A program made the position numbers and the translations under genes. The notes below the pieces were generated by a model. That model made no database searches. It was given only the letters and a program-made list of their open reading frames with translations, and was not told where the DNA came from. This document shows positions 45,703-57,324 of a DNA stretch of 64,000 bases, one piece after another (the stretch's first letter is position 1; the number at the start of each line of letters is the position of its first letter). The DNA is from Palaemon carinicauda (taxonomy: Eukaryota; Arthropoda; Malacostraca; Decapoda; Palaemonidae): contig NC_090750.1 of the NCBI RefSeq assembly GCF_036898095.1, positions 90,759,934 through 90,823,933 on the forward strand, written 5' to 3'.

Positions 45703-46500
45703 CCCAAAAACAATAGACTTTTCTTAGCCTGGAAAGGCATGGAATAACGGTGCATAACCTAAGTGTTACATGAACTGTAGTCGCTTGAGTTCTGTAAGTC
45801 CTGTTTGGCTAAAGGATATGAAAGTGATAACACTTTGAGCTTTCAAAAAGTCCTCTTTTTTTTAAAGTTGAAAATAAATCATCATCACCAGGTGTTTTAA
45901 GTGTTCTAGACATCTATTGAAAAGTTATTTGTGATGTGTTTTCCAAAATGAAGTGATGGTTTCTTAATATAACAATTAAACGCTCACCTGGTACCTAATG
46001 TTATTTTATTGTAATTAAATTTTGACTTTTCAAGATGACTAGTGGTTAGATAAGGTTGAGTGATTGCTTGAGCAAATATGCAAACTTTATGATCTCTATG
46101 GATGGAAAAGAACATACAGAATACATGAATATTCACAGTATCAAAAGTATACTTGTGTGTGGCTCATGATAAAAGTGTGATAATCAAGTTCTGAAAATGG
46201 CAAGAAAGACGCTTGTATTCAAACAAAACTTTACCGCCTCATTTTCAGATCTCAAGATTTTTATTATAACGCTTTTTGTAAAGATAGTGTCCACAGAGAT
46301 TTATATTTTGTTACTCTAGTATAAGATATGGATGTTTTTAGGATGGTATTAAAACAATGTACTGTGCTGTATTTTGTCTTTAGTAGAATGAACCAGTAAA
46401 GATCAGTGTACTGAATATTTTTTATTGCTTCATGAATAAAAATCTGCAACAAACATACAATTCTATTTGTGTTTTGTTTTACAGTGCACTTGACCATTTC
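45703..46500 (+). other. Probable SUDS3 3' UTR with AATAAA signals
   Basis: Non-coding sequence after the stop. AATAAA occurs at 45873-45878 and at 46435-46440. The second is followed by a GT-rich stretch (TTTGTGTTTTGTTTTAC), a plausible cleavage-site context. The actual end cannot be fixed by sequence alone. Confidence 0.5.
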
Positions 46501-47328
46501 TAACCAGCTCATACTGTAAATTATACATCATTAGAAATGGGTAAGAGCTAAAGGCAAAGCAGCAACTGCTTTGAAGGTCAAATTAAAATGCCTTATCAAG
46601 TGTACATTTTTATAAGCTTAAATAGTAATATTTCTATTTTTTAAGTGTCCTATGAGTCTGAAAAAATTAAAGCTACTCTATTTCCTAACTTCGCTTCTTA
46701 CTTTTTCAATAGATTTTTTGGAATGTTTTTTTTATGTTTATGTTCAACTCAGGTCAAAAGATGCCAATCTTTTTTTGTAGTCCTGAAATTTTGTATAATT
46801 CTACATAAGCGTGCAATTTTTCTTTTACTCTCGGATATGTTGAGTAAATTTCATGGTAGTACCTGTACGATATATGAAACAAAGCTGTTGTTTGATAATT
46901 ATCCAAGTGGCTCAAAAATAGCTTTTAGTTTTTTTAACTGTGTTTTCTTTGAAGTCAGAAAATACTCCATTTTATCCCTCAGGTGACTGCATAACATTGT
47001 TCATTCATTGTAACCAAGCCATTTTATTATTAGAATATGATGCTAAACTACTGCCAGTTAACCTAATTTATTCTGATCTTTTTTTTAAAGTATTGTAATT
47101 AATTTTTTTTTCAAACATTCACGATTTTGCTTGTGGGAAGTTACGTCATTATGATGGTGTTAATCATAGTAAAAATGTTTATATGTATTGTGTTTTTAGT
47201 TTTAATGTTTCTTATAGGTTTTAATTTTATAAACAAGTGGTGAAAGTTGTAAAGAAATTGGTTTTCCTATGAATTTTACTAATTTATTCACCTTTTCAGA
47301 TAAAAACCTTTCTATAATTTACTCTTAA
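46501..47328. other. Intergenic AT-rich sequence, nothing recognised
   Basis: A 113-codon Phe-rich frame (46645-46986) has the composition of AT-rich non-coding DNA. No repeat termini or motifs seen. Confidence 0.5.
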
Positions 47329-47628
47329 CCATTTTACCCCTAGGCTATTTGGAACTTTCCAACCCTTAACCCCTAGGAGTTATTTTTTTTTCAAGCACAT
47401 TTTGCAGTATAATTTTTTTTAAATTGCTCTAACAGCCTTAATTTTTGTCATAGAGAGGTCAGGTTGGTCTCATTCTCTTGGAAAATGCCTTAAGTTTCTC
47501 AAAAAATTATCAAAAACATGCAAAAAAAATGTAAATAGCAGTTTTTTGCAAGGACATACCGGTACGTCCATGAGGGTAAAGAGATGGGTTTTGTGAAATG
47601 TACCAGTACGTCCTTTGGGGGTAAAAGG
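47329..47628. mobile_element. piggyBac-type MITE, copy 3
   Basis: Preceded by TTAA (47325-47328). Begins CCATTTTACCCCTAGG, ends TTTGGGGGTAAAAGG, and shares the full internal sequence of copy 1 including GCTCTAACAGCCTTAATTTT and GTACCAGTACGTCC. The right TTAA has decayed. Confidence 0.78.
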
Positions 47629-48888
47629 AATACTTTGCCCATCAGTAATAAAAGGAGTCAGGTCACTCATAATTTGCAATAAATGCCTTGGGATATTAGC
47701 TGTAGGCACACACTAACGTTATGAGGAGATGGAGAATATACTGAGTCGCCTGTCTATATGCTCTGATACCCATCTTAATTTTTGCTGCTCTTTACGCTGG
47801 TCGTGTTCCTCTCATCCAATGTCCAAGCAGTTTGTTTAGGAGGGTCACTTGTATGAAGCAAGGAAGAGTCAAACTTATAGCAGAGTATTAAGACTACCAT
47901 GGTAGCATTACTGTGCTGTTACGCCAATTCAGATTCTCCAGATTTAAAAGAGGGTATATCTGTTAATTCATTGCCTACTGCCTTTTATTCCCAACCTACT
48001 CTTCCTAGATTTAAAAAAGATAACATCTGAGCAGTTTTGTTACTTTTATCACACTTGGAACAAGGCGAATGAAAGTAGAAGGGTTACTTTCTCACTCAGG
48101 ATTTGAGTGCTGTACAGTCTATTGTACCTGACTTCACTTAATGGAGTGAAAGACAACTTCTTCCCCTATTGCTTTGTACAATCTTGACAGACCCCTTATC
48201 ATTAAGAAACTTAAGAGACTTTTATAAACCCAGATGCAGTATAAGCCATAGAGTTACGTATGAGATAGTGATTTAATTCTTTAAATGTCTTTTTGTTAGG
48301 CATGGGAAAGTACCTTGACAAATTTTAGTAAACCGTACCATAACGAATCACTTGGATTCATTCTTTAGATATAAAGGTCTGCCAAAATAAGACAAGATAT
48401 TGATCGCACCAGGTGGGGTATAGTGTGTTTGTGTAAATGCTTTCCCAAGTTACCGTCTTATTGATTCCTCCTTCAGAGGTATAAGTATTGTGTAGGAAAA
48501 TCAGAACCTCTGATATTGGGGAGGCAAGTGAGAACTTAAGTGACTCTTAAGTAAGTACTTAAAAGATTAATTTTAGTTTATAATGTTTTTCATTCAATAA
48601 AACTGAAATTCATGTGTGAAATACCACATTGTCCTGGTTGAAAGGACGGTTGTACTGTGTCCAAAAATATAAGTCGTGTCAACAACCTAATTGGAATAAC
48701 CCTTACTTTAACTTTATATAAATGTCAACTCTCAGCTGCGTTTCATTTTAAAGAATCAGCATTGATAACCTAAACAAATTCCTTTACATGCAAAATTAAA
48801 TTTGCACCTAACTTAAGGGTACAAATTGAAATACTTCGTAGCTTTCACTTTCTTAATTTTATCGTCTAAAATAGAAATTCCATTAAAA
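47629..48888. other. Intergenic sequence, nothing recognised
   Basis: AT-rich, no supported gene, RNA or repeat boundary. Confidence 0.5.
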
Positions 48889-50150
48889 ATTTATAACGCT
48901 TCAATGAGTGGATTTTCATTAGGATCTATACTACTAACTATATCTTCCTTGCAATGTAGGTGTCTAAAAGTGACCAAGATTGTGGGAAGGAAAAGGTTTA
49001 ACAGCAGAAGGATCCAAAGTGAATAAAGAATCCGAGGCTCTTTTGAAATGATCTTGAATGTAAGGTGCAGTGAACATTTTGACTTCACTGAATTGAACAC
49101 TAGACCCGATTTGAGAAGTTAGGATAGGATTACCAGTCTGGCAAGTGAGATCAGAATTTAAGTGAAGACCCAATGACCTGAGGTATAACAAAGATAGGTA
49201 ATAAATTCAGAGCCTTTGAAGCTCTTCACCATTGAAACTTGGCTAGTACTGTATTCGGGAACAGTTGGCGTGTCATTACCATTATCATGCAAACTATAAT
49301 CAACTAGCCTACAGTAGTCTATGGCCTCATTTGTGCTTTGAATGTGAGAAATATTTTCCATGAAAGGAACAGAGGCATTTGCATTTCTCACAGTTGTTTA
49401 AGTCTTGGTACTGTCCCCTCTCAGTAATAGCCAACAAATCCAGAGGAAGACCTCAAAGTACTAAAACTTATCACAATCCGGAGGGGGGAGAACAGATAGT
49501 AGTTTGTACAACTGATGTGACAGAACTTTAAATAAAGATCCCTTGCCATATCACTGCTGCTGCTTGCCACTAACTGCTAGAGTATTTCCATACTTTATTA
49601 GAAACTTTTTTCTGTTGAAATGACAGATGGTAAATTTTAAAATTTTTACTTGTAAATGTAGAGAAGCACTGTGAACATCAGGAAAGGTCCATGGAAATGA
49701 TCTAGTAATTACCCTTTGATTATATGTAGGTTTTCTTTTAATCAAAGTGCAAACACAAAATTTTTTTACTTTACAAAAAGGAGATTCTTGAATATCTTGC
49801 AATTGTACATCCATGTGCTCTTGTTTTTTAATTATTTTATTAGCAACAGAATTAACCAAATCCCTTTATGTCTTACATGTTCCTTGTATAATTTATGTGC
49901 TACTTTGTAAAGTCAGACCCTTACCAGGAAATGATATCCCCTTGGAGGATGCAACGCTAATAGTTTGCTGCACGTCATACATATCCTGCCTTAGTAGAGG
50001 TAAGACAATAGGTATCTTAATCAATTCTCCAGTCTCCCATGCAGCGGAGCGGGGACTACTGAGAACAATATTGCTAAAGCTCTATGCGCTCCTCGCTCAA
50101 GTCTATGATGAGAGCTGTGAGGGAAGTTTTATCATAATATGAGAGACCAT
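48889..50150 (-). pseudogene. Unrecognised broken reading frame on the minus strand
   Basis: A chain of minus-strand frames covers about 1.2 kb: around 50140-49870 with occasional stops, 49859-49551 (102 codons, including KKQEHMDVQLQDIQESPF), 49391-49158 (77 codons), and 49191-48891 in two overlapping frames (including VKMFTAPYIQDHFKRA). Composition is protein-like rather than random AT-rich, but I recognise no family. It may be a decayed gag-like or host pseudogene. Low confidence. Confidence 0.25.
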
Positions 50151-52780
50151 CCTTCACCAGCTAGCACATTGCGTCCTGTGCTATCTGTAATTTCTCCTGA
50201 AACTAGTCATCCCAATATACATGCTAATCTGTGGAGGGTCCATGCATGCCCTAGAGTACGTAGTGGTAATGCTTTGTGGTAAGGTGCTGGGTTTCCTCGC
50301 TTAGTTCTATGTGATGAAAAACCCACTAGGTATCTGCAACAGTCTTGAAATATGAGTTTCCCTAAGTCAACAGCATTTTACTTGATGATATTCAACTGTA
50401 CACCTCGGAATTCCATAATTTACTAGAGCCGTGTTTAAAGGAAATGACAAGGCAACATTTATCAGGCCATGTTTGGATGAGTATCCTAGGGAGAAATTTT
50501 TCCTGTACTCAATTAAGGTAGAGGCTCTCGCATTTCCATGTGATCTGTCATTGCGATAGGATTTTTACGGCTCAAGAAGATGAATCGTATATCTGAAACT
50601 AAGAACAAAATCCTTTTTTGGTGAGATTGTTAGGACTGTATACTTTAGTGTACAGTATACCTCTATGCATCAATAATCCAGATATGTTTTATTTTGCCAT
50701 GCATACATTTTAAGAGGAACAATTTTGGGAAATCCTCAAATATCAAGCCTGTGAGACCCAGAAAAATCCAAGTTTCCTGTCAATTCCTTAGAATTCCTGG
50801 AGGTATTCAAGGTTTGCTTTAGGCAAATTCGTACATCAGAAAGGCTGAATAAGAGGATCAATAACTGCCCGCAGAATTGTTGCTAAATCATCAGGTTTGC
50901 AAGGATATAAAAGAGATTTGGGAATGCTAGATACATCCGTGGCATGCTTCAATTGAATATTAAATGTGTTTTGTTCCCCTGCTTAGATCTACTGGTATGG
51001 ACAGTGGATGCCATGTTGCAGGAATGGCTTTATCTGGATTGTCATATATCTCTACCATTCACCTTGATAACTGATTGACAAGTTCAGATCATATTAGTCA
51101 CTGCTAAGGTGTGTCTTAGCTCTTCGTAAGCCTTAAAGGGTTATAGTCCACAGACTGCCCAAGTGAATGTTCTTTGAGTAAAACCATTTCTAATTTCCAT
51201 GGGCAAGAGCTCATGTTTGCAAAAGGCCAGATAGAGCATGCATGTGTACGGCATTATTGAAAACCTCGCAAGAAGTCTAGATTACTGGGATCTGTCGAAA
51301 CTATTTTTTTTTTCATGCTAAAAAATAGAAAAGATTATTCAAAAGCTGTCTGGTATTTGCCCTATATCTTGGTCAATATTATTAAATTATTAAACTCCAA
51401 ATAAAAAATTATACAAAACGAAAACTTATTTAGAAATTTTATTTTTCTATTAATACAATTAAAGAGTAAAAGGAATGAGGCTATTTAAACAAGTATACCC
51501 TGCACTACATGAAGACTTTCCATATGAATAAATTTTCGTAAAAAATTTAGTTGATTGAATATTAACCTTGGCATGACGTAAATATTTCTACTATTAATGA
51601 TAAGAATTATTGTAGTTGTATTGAAGGACAGGCTAGACTAGAAAATACTGTACTTTCATGGCGATATTGAAGTGGACCTATGCCTAAATTTCAATACTTT
51701 ATGACTATTATAGCTGATTATCATGATATATATTAATTATGCATAAAATCTACTTAAATCAGAACTTCTAGATGTTTAGGAACCTTCTTGTGATTGTTAT
51801 TGTGCTTTTTTTGTACCTGTATGCTAGCAGTAAAGTAGGCCTATGCCTAAATTTCTATATTTTATGAATAATATAGCTGGTAATGATAATACATAGCTAA
51901 TATTTATAATATTTATACTCAAACTATAGCTCCTGAGTGTTAAAATTATTTAGTTTGTGGTTATGTTGATATATCTTGTATAATGCATATATTACAGTTG
52001 TATTAGATGATTTATATACTATCATTATTGTGAATAATTAATTAGATTTGCTAAGATACTTTTATAGTGAAGCCAATTTTAATATCACGATTACAGGGCT
52101 GTTGAATATACTATAGTCTACCTTGAATAAAGTTTTCTTTGTTTATAAGAGAGTCGTTTTCTTTGTTTGGATATCGTAAACGAGTTGCGTAGGTGTGTTC
52201 ATAAAGTATTTAGAGCAACTAAAACAGTTTGCTTACTCACTTAAATCATATATATTAATTAAATACTAAATGGTGTTTATATCTGTGTGTTTTGAAATCT
52301 TCTTATTGTTTAACTAAACCTATAATTGAATCAAATAATTATTTTCTTTAGCCAAAATGCAAGATTTCTACCAAATGAAAAGAATTAGCTTAGGGTACGT
52401 TCTGGTAGATTAATTTGCCTTTTAAGACACCTTGATTTTCTTTGTTAATCAATTTCTTTGATTTTCTTTTTCCCTTTTCCTCATTCAGTATGCATGTTAT
52501 TTCATTCATGCCTCCTTGAATAGAATAATTCTGTATTATTTTCTTCTTTTCCTTTTCATCCGGTTGCTGTATTTGTTAATTTTTTTTTCTTTTCTCTTCG
52601 TATCTTTTCATATCATTTGATCTTAAACAGTTAGTCCCAGCCTTATATATAATAAGTGAGTCTGAATTGATAACATAAAACAATTCTTTAACCTACATTT
52701 TTTTTTCCTTTTAACTCTTCCATCTCTTTATTACGTTTCTCCTGTTTCATTACAAAAATTCATTTAACATAACCATAGAA
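50151..52780. other. Intergenic AT-rich sequence
   Basis: About 2.6 kb with no supported gene or repeat. From 51300 the sequence is strongly AT-rich. A motif GGCCTATGCCTAAATTTC recurs at about 51674 and 51839 with similar flanks, a possible old duplication. Confidence 0.45.
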
Positions 52781-53400
52781 ATGACAGTATGGTGGAGGTC
52801 GCTGATTGGCTGAAGCAAATATTTGACAAAGGCGAAAGGCCCCTAAACTTAGGGAATTTGTTTACAAGTCGGGAAATTTTGGCGGTTTGGGGCACAGAAT
52901 TGGGATAGCCGATTAAATACTATGTGGAAATTTCTGGGGATATGTAATGTAAAAAAAACAAAATACTCAAGGTTACCCAAAATTTAAAGATTATCTTTAC
53001 ATAGGTAGAATTTTGTCCATAGAAATTTGTATCGAAGATAGAGAAATTACTTCCGATTTAGGGAAATTTTAGAGCCCGTCTAGGGACTGAAGAAGTACAT
53101 TACATGGCCGATTAAATGTCATCTATATGGTAATTTCTGTGGATATCTAATATAGAAAATTAAGACACTCAATGTTACTCAAGATTTGAAAATTATCTTT
53201 ACATAGGTAGAATTTTGTCCATAGAAATTTGTGTTGAAGATAGAGAAATTACTTCCGATTTGGGGAAATTGTAGGGCCCGTCTAGGGATGTCTGTCAGCT
53301 GTTGGGGGAAATCATTACAGGCATTACACACAGGAAGAAGGACGTGTTATTTCACAATTGCTATAAAAATGGAGCAAAGGTAAAATACACAATTTTCGTG
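52781..53400 (+). repeat. Tandem duplication (about 180 bp, two copies) and possible promoter
   Basis: Unit 1 (52909-53086) and unit 2 (53108-53288) both start CCGATTAAAT, contain TTTACATAGGTAGAATTTTG and ATAGAGAAATTACTTCCGAT, and end CCCGTCTAGGGA. Upstream is CTGATTGGCTGAAG (an inverted CCAAT box). Downstream, CTATAAAAATGGAGCAAAG|GTAAAA (53358 on) could be a very short first exon with a donor. The promoter reading is speculative; the duplication is certain. Confidence 0.6.
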
Positions 53401-54169
53401 TTTTTCTAACGTTGTCGCTGATATTTAATGATATTTAATTAATTTCAACGCCAGAGTTGTAATTAACCGGTGATTTTCTTATAAAGGTCTTAAATTGGGG
53501 AAGAAACTATATGTGCATTTGAAAAAATCGGCCATTGCACGTGATCAGTTACATTCGTAGTTTCATGTATTAGCATTTAAATATACTATGATGTTGCAGT
53601 ATGGCTTCAGTTCCAAGTAAAAATGTATAATAATTTCTATATCTGTCAATACTGTCGTGATATTCTTTAGTTTAAGGACTTGACTTTAAGGATTGTCCTC
53701 TTGATCCTATCACGCAGGGGAACCTTACTCGCTATATGACTTGCATGATCTGTCTCGTATATATTTTATAAGTATTTTGCTTATCATTGCATAATTTGAA
53801 ATAAAGAGTGTATGAGCTGTCATTTTGTGGACCAAGCTAGTCGGTTTGGTTATAATTCTTAGTGTAAAGCAATTATAGCCCTTTTTACTTTTTCTATTCA
53901 ATGGAAGGATTTTGTTAATTGTTTGGTTTTGGTAGGTGGTAGTATTTCTCTAAGGTTTGCTAACTATGTTTCTTTAATTGACTTACAATGATTGAGAATT
54001 TAAATATATGGTCTTTGCTGAGTGGTAATAAAGGACCAGTTTGGGCTCGAGCCTTGTCGTCCTGATGGAAGTTCCCTTCGGCTGCTTCCTACTGTACAAT
54101 ATTTCTGCGAGTGATATTACAAGAGAATTCCCGTTGGAGAGTTAGTAAATTATGGAGTTAGTCTAGGTG
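53401..54169. other. Intergenic sequence, nothing recognised
   Basis: AT-rich, no supported features before the minisatellite. Confidence 0.5.
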
Positions 54170-54492
54170 TAATAGTAGTTATGCTAACCTAACGTCACAT
54201 ACCAATTTGGTTGTTATTAGAGATACAGTAGTTGTGCTAACCTAACGTGATATACCAATTTGGTCGCTAGTGTAAATGTTATAGTAGTTATGCTAACCTA
54301 AACATGCCAATTTGGTCGCCAGTGGAGATGTTATAGTAGTTATGCTAACTTAAAGTGACATTTCAATTTGGTCGCTATCGCTAGTGATGTTATATATAGT
54401 AGTTATGCTAACCTAACGTGACGTACCAAATTGTTCACTATTGGAGATGTTATAGTAATTATGCTAACCTAACAGTTACCAATTTGGTATTG
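54170..54492. repeat. ~55-bp minisatellite, about 6 diverged copies
   Basis: Units starting GTAGTTATGCTAACCTAACG and containing ACCAATTTGGTCGCTAGTG begin near 54174, 54238, 54284, 54335, 54399 and 54454. The array ends 16 bp before DIRS C. Confidence 0.85.
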
Positions 54493-54528
54493 TGCACTGA
54501 CTAAGATATTTTTCAATATTTAACTTAG

Positions 54529-54681
54529 CCGGTGATTATATAGCTGCAACTCTGTTGCTCGACAGACAACTCTACGGTAAAAACTCGCCAGCGATCGCTA
54601 CACAGGTTGCGGGTGTGCCTAACAGCGCCATCTGTCGTCCAGATACCCAGTTCTCAATGTAAACAAAGACTCAATTTTCTC
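54529..54681 (+). repeat. DIRS C left terminal inverted repeat
   Basis: CCGGTGATTATATAGCTGCA to CTCAATTTTCTC, pairing with 60828-60980. Confidence 0.92.
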
Positions 54682-54887
54682 TCTGTCGAGGTGTCGACAA
54701 GACGTACTTACTCGGCGATGCTAAACTGGAGTTTTTTCACATCTAATTGGTGAAGTACTTTATTCTAGTTTTGAGCTTTCGCTGTGCAGGGTTTCTCTTC
54801 ACACAAATCCTTGAACTCTTTTTGTTAACGGATTCTTTGTTGATGACTTTTTGATAGTTTTTTTAATTTCCCTTTGACCAATTCAAA

Positions 54888-57324
54888 ATGGCTGACCCTT
54901 CACAAGTCCCCAAATTTAGGAAGTGCAATGCTAGGGACTGTTCAAGGCGTCTTCCGAAGGCTTCTATCGACCCTCACACTGTTTGTTCCAATTGTCGGGA
55001 TAAAACCTGTCAATTGGAAGATCGGTGTGAGGAGTGCGTTGGCCTTTCGGAATTCGATTTTATCGAATTCCAAAAGTATACACGTAGGCTAGAGAGAGAT
55101 AGAGTTAGGAGAAGTTCTTCTCGTTCTATTGATATATCCTCTCCTCATGCCCCACAACCTATTCCTTCCCCTGTAGTGGTTGCTCCTAACCCACCTCCTG
55201 GCACTCAGGAACCATCGATGGCTGATATGATGCGTGCCATCCAGGCTCTGGGTGAGAGAGTTGAGTCCCTTGCTAGTGACCGTAATCAGCTCATGGCGGA
55301 TGTGAAGGAGCTTAAGTGCAAAAGTGCAGTGGGAAGTGCTAAAGTGCCGAGTGATAGTGTTGTGGATAGTGTTGCGCTTGAGGGTTCGTCTGTTCGTGCC
55401 TGTCGTCCTCCTAGTCCGGGACCTCTTGCAAGCTCCCAAGTCCAGGGGAGAAGCAATGTCGTACGACAAATGGGTTCGAGAGGCTTTAATCAGCGAACAG
55501 AAGTTCCCTCCGTGGTATCGGGCGTATCTACCCAAGATCGCTCCTACCTAACTAAGACGAGAGAGCCCATTTATACCTCGTCTTCGGAAGGGGTTTCTCG
55601 CAAGAAACCGTGGACCAAGGTCTCACGAACGTTAAAACGCAAGTCGGTCCCTTCAGCGCAAGTCCAACGGCCCGGTTGTAGCCACTGGGTCAGTTCGGAC
55701 TTGCTGCCGTCATCCGATGACTGCTCACCGCCTAAGAGAGGCAAAGCGGTACCGCTTCAGACAGTAACACCGTCTGTCGCCGCACCTGTTCCCGTAGACC
55801 CTAAGTGGTCTCTACTGCAAGACATGCAGTCTAAACTGACGTCTCTAATGCAGGACTTTCGTGCGGAGAAGGTTGCTGCCGCACCAGCTAGTGCAGTACC
55901 TAGCCCACAACCTTCCACTCGATCGGTTGTGCGTCCTGTGGACGCTGAGGTAACCTTCTCACGCACACCAGTTGAGAGAGTTCCTCCACCCATGCGTTCC
56001 AGTGTGATCTGCCAGCCGCATGTTGACGTTAAGCGCCGCAAGGAGGTTGCCATTGACGTTCTGGAGGTTCAACAACCGTCGGAGTTGTTTTGTTTTGACG
56101 CGGTGCGTCAACCTCCGCAACCCAGTGTGGTTTCCACTGCGCACCCACATCAGTCCAGACAGTCTGGAGTAGACGCTGTGCGTCCCCGCGCTGCCATGGT
56201 TGTTGCCAGCTCACAGACTGGGCAGCAGTTCCATGACGTTGCGTCCGGCTCAGTCACGCATGCACCCGTGCGACCGGACACAGCCGTTACCCACTCCGTT
56301 GCCGTTTCCTCATCAGTTGTCAGATGAGGAACTTTCTGATGATGATGTTGCTGCACACATAGATGAACCACAATCAGAATTGGACGAGCCTAAGTCTTCT
56401 CAACCCTCTTTGGACTTTAGAAAAGTTTTGGCCATTTTCAAAGAGCTGTTTCCGGACCAGTTTGTTTCTGTGGCTCCTCGTTCTCCGCCGTCAGAGTTTG
56501 TGTTAGGCATGCCGTCTACCACTCCTGCCTTTACTAGACTCGTCCTCGCACGCTCGTCCAAGAGAGCTTTGCGGGTGATAGGAGAATGGTTGCAGTCCAA
56601 GAAGAGTTTAGGGAAGACAGCCTTTGCATTTCCCCCTGCTAGACTCTCTTCTAGATCGAGCGTCTGGTATGCCACGGGAGAAGTTCTCGGCTTGGGAGTT
56701 CCTGCCTCTGCCCAGGGTGACTTCTCAAGTCTTGTAGACTCTCCCCGCCGCCTTGCCATGAGACGCTCAAAGATATGTTGGTCATCTTCGGACCTGGACC
56801 ACCTTTTGAAAGGTATCTTTAGGGCCTTCGAAGTTTTTAACTTCTTAGACTGGTGTCTAGGAGCCCTAAGCAGAAAGATCTCTCCGACAGAGAAAGAGAC
56901 TTCCTTGCTCATTAGGTCCTGCATGGACAAGGCCGTACGTGATGGGTCTAATGAGCTTGCTGCATCATTTGTGTCCGGAGTCCTTAAAAAGCGTGAAAAC
57001 CTATGCTTATTCCTTTCAGCTGGAGTTACACCATGCCAGAGATCTGAGCTTCTCTTTGCTCCTCTTTCCAAGTGCCTTTTTCCAGAAGACCTGGTTAAGG
57101 AAATAGCCGCTTCATTGGTGCAGAAGGACACTCACGATCTTGTTGCGTCCTCCGCTCGCAAAGCTCCCCCTTTGCCTACCTTGTCAGCTAGACCAAGGAT
57201 GGACACTCCAGCGTCCCGTTTTATTCCGCCCTTTCGTGGCAGAGCCTCCAGCAGAGGAGGTGCTCGTGCCGAAGGGAAACGAGGAAAGAAGAAAGGATCC
57301 AAGTCCTTTAAGGGCAGAGTCTGA
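54888..57324 (+). pseudogene. DIRS C ORF1 (Gag-like), frameshifted
   Basis: Starts in AAAATGGCTGACCC like element A and keeps the N-terminal cluster (C13, C18, H30, C33, C36, C41, C47, C50). Near 56280 it has lost 8 nt relative to A (between CGACCGGAC and CCCACTCC). The first frame therefore ends at 56327, while the conserved C-terminal domain ([32 protein letters not shown], basic tail) continues in the next frame to 57324. One compensating change would reopen it, so the break is recent. Confidence 0.85.

Noticed and set aside
1373..45702. BRMS1 instead of SUDS3
   Set aside because: The paralogue shares the coiled coil, but the [11 protein letters not shown], TRKLRRR and C-terminal [12 protein letters not shown]/VRKxxDxxRLKI blocks fit SUDS3 better.
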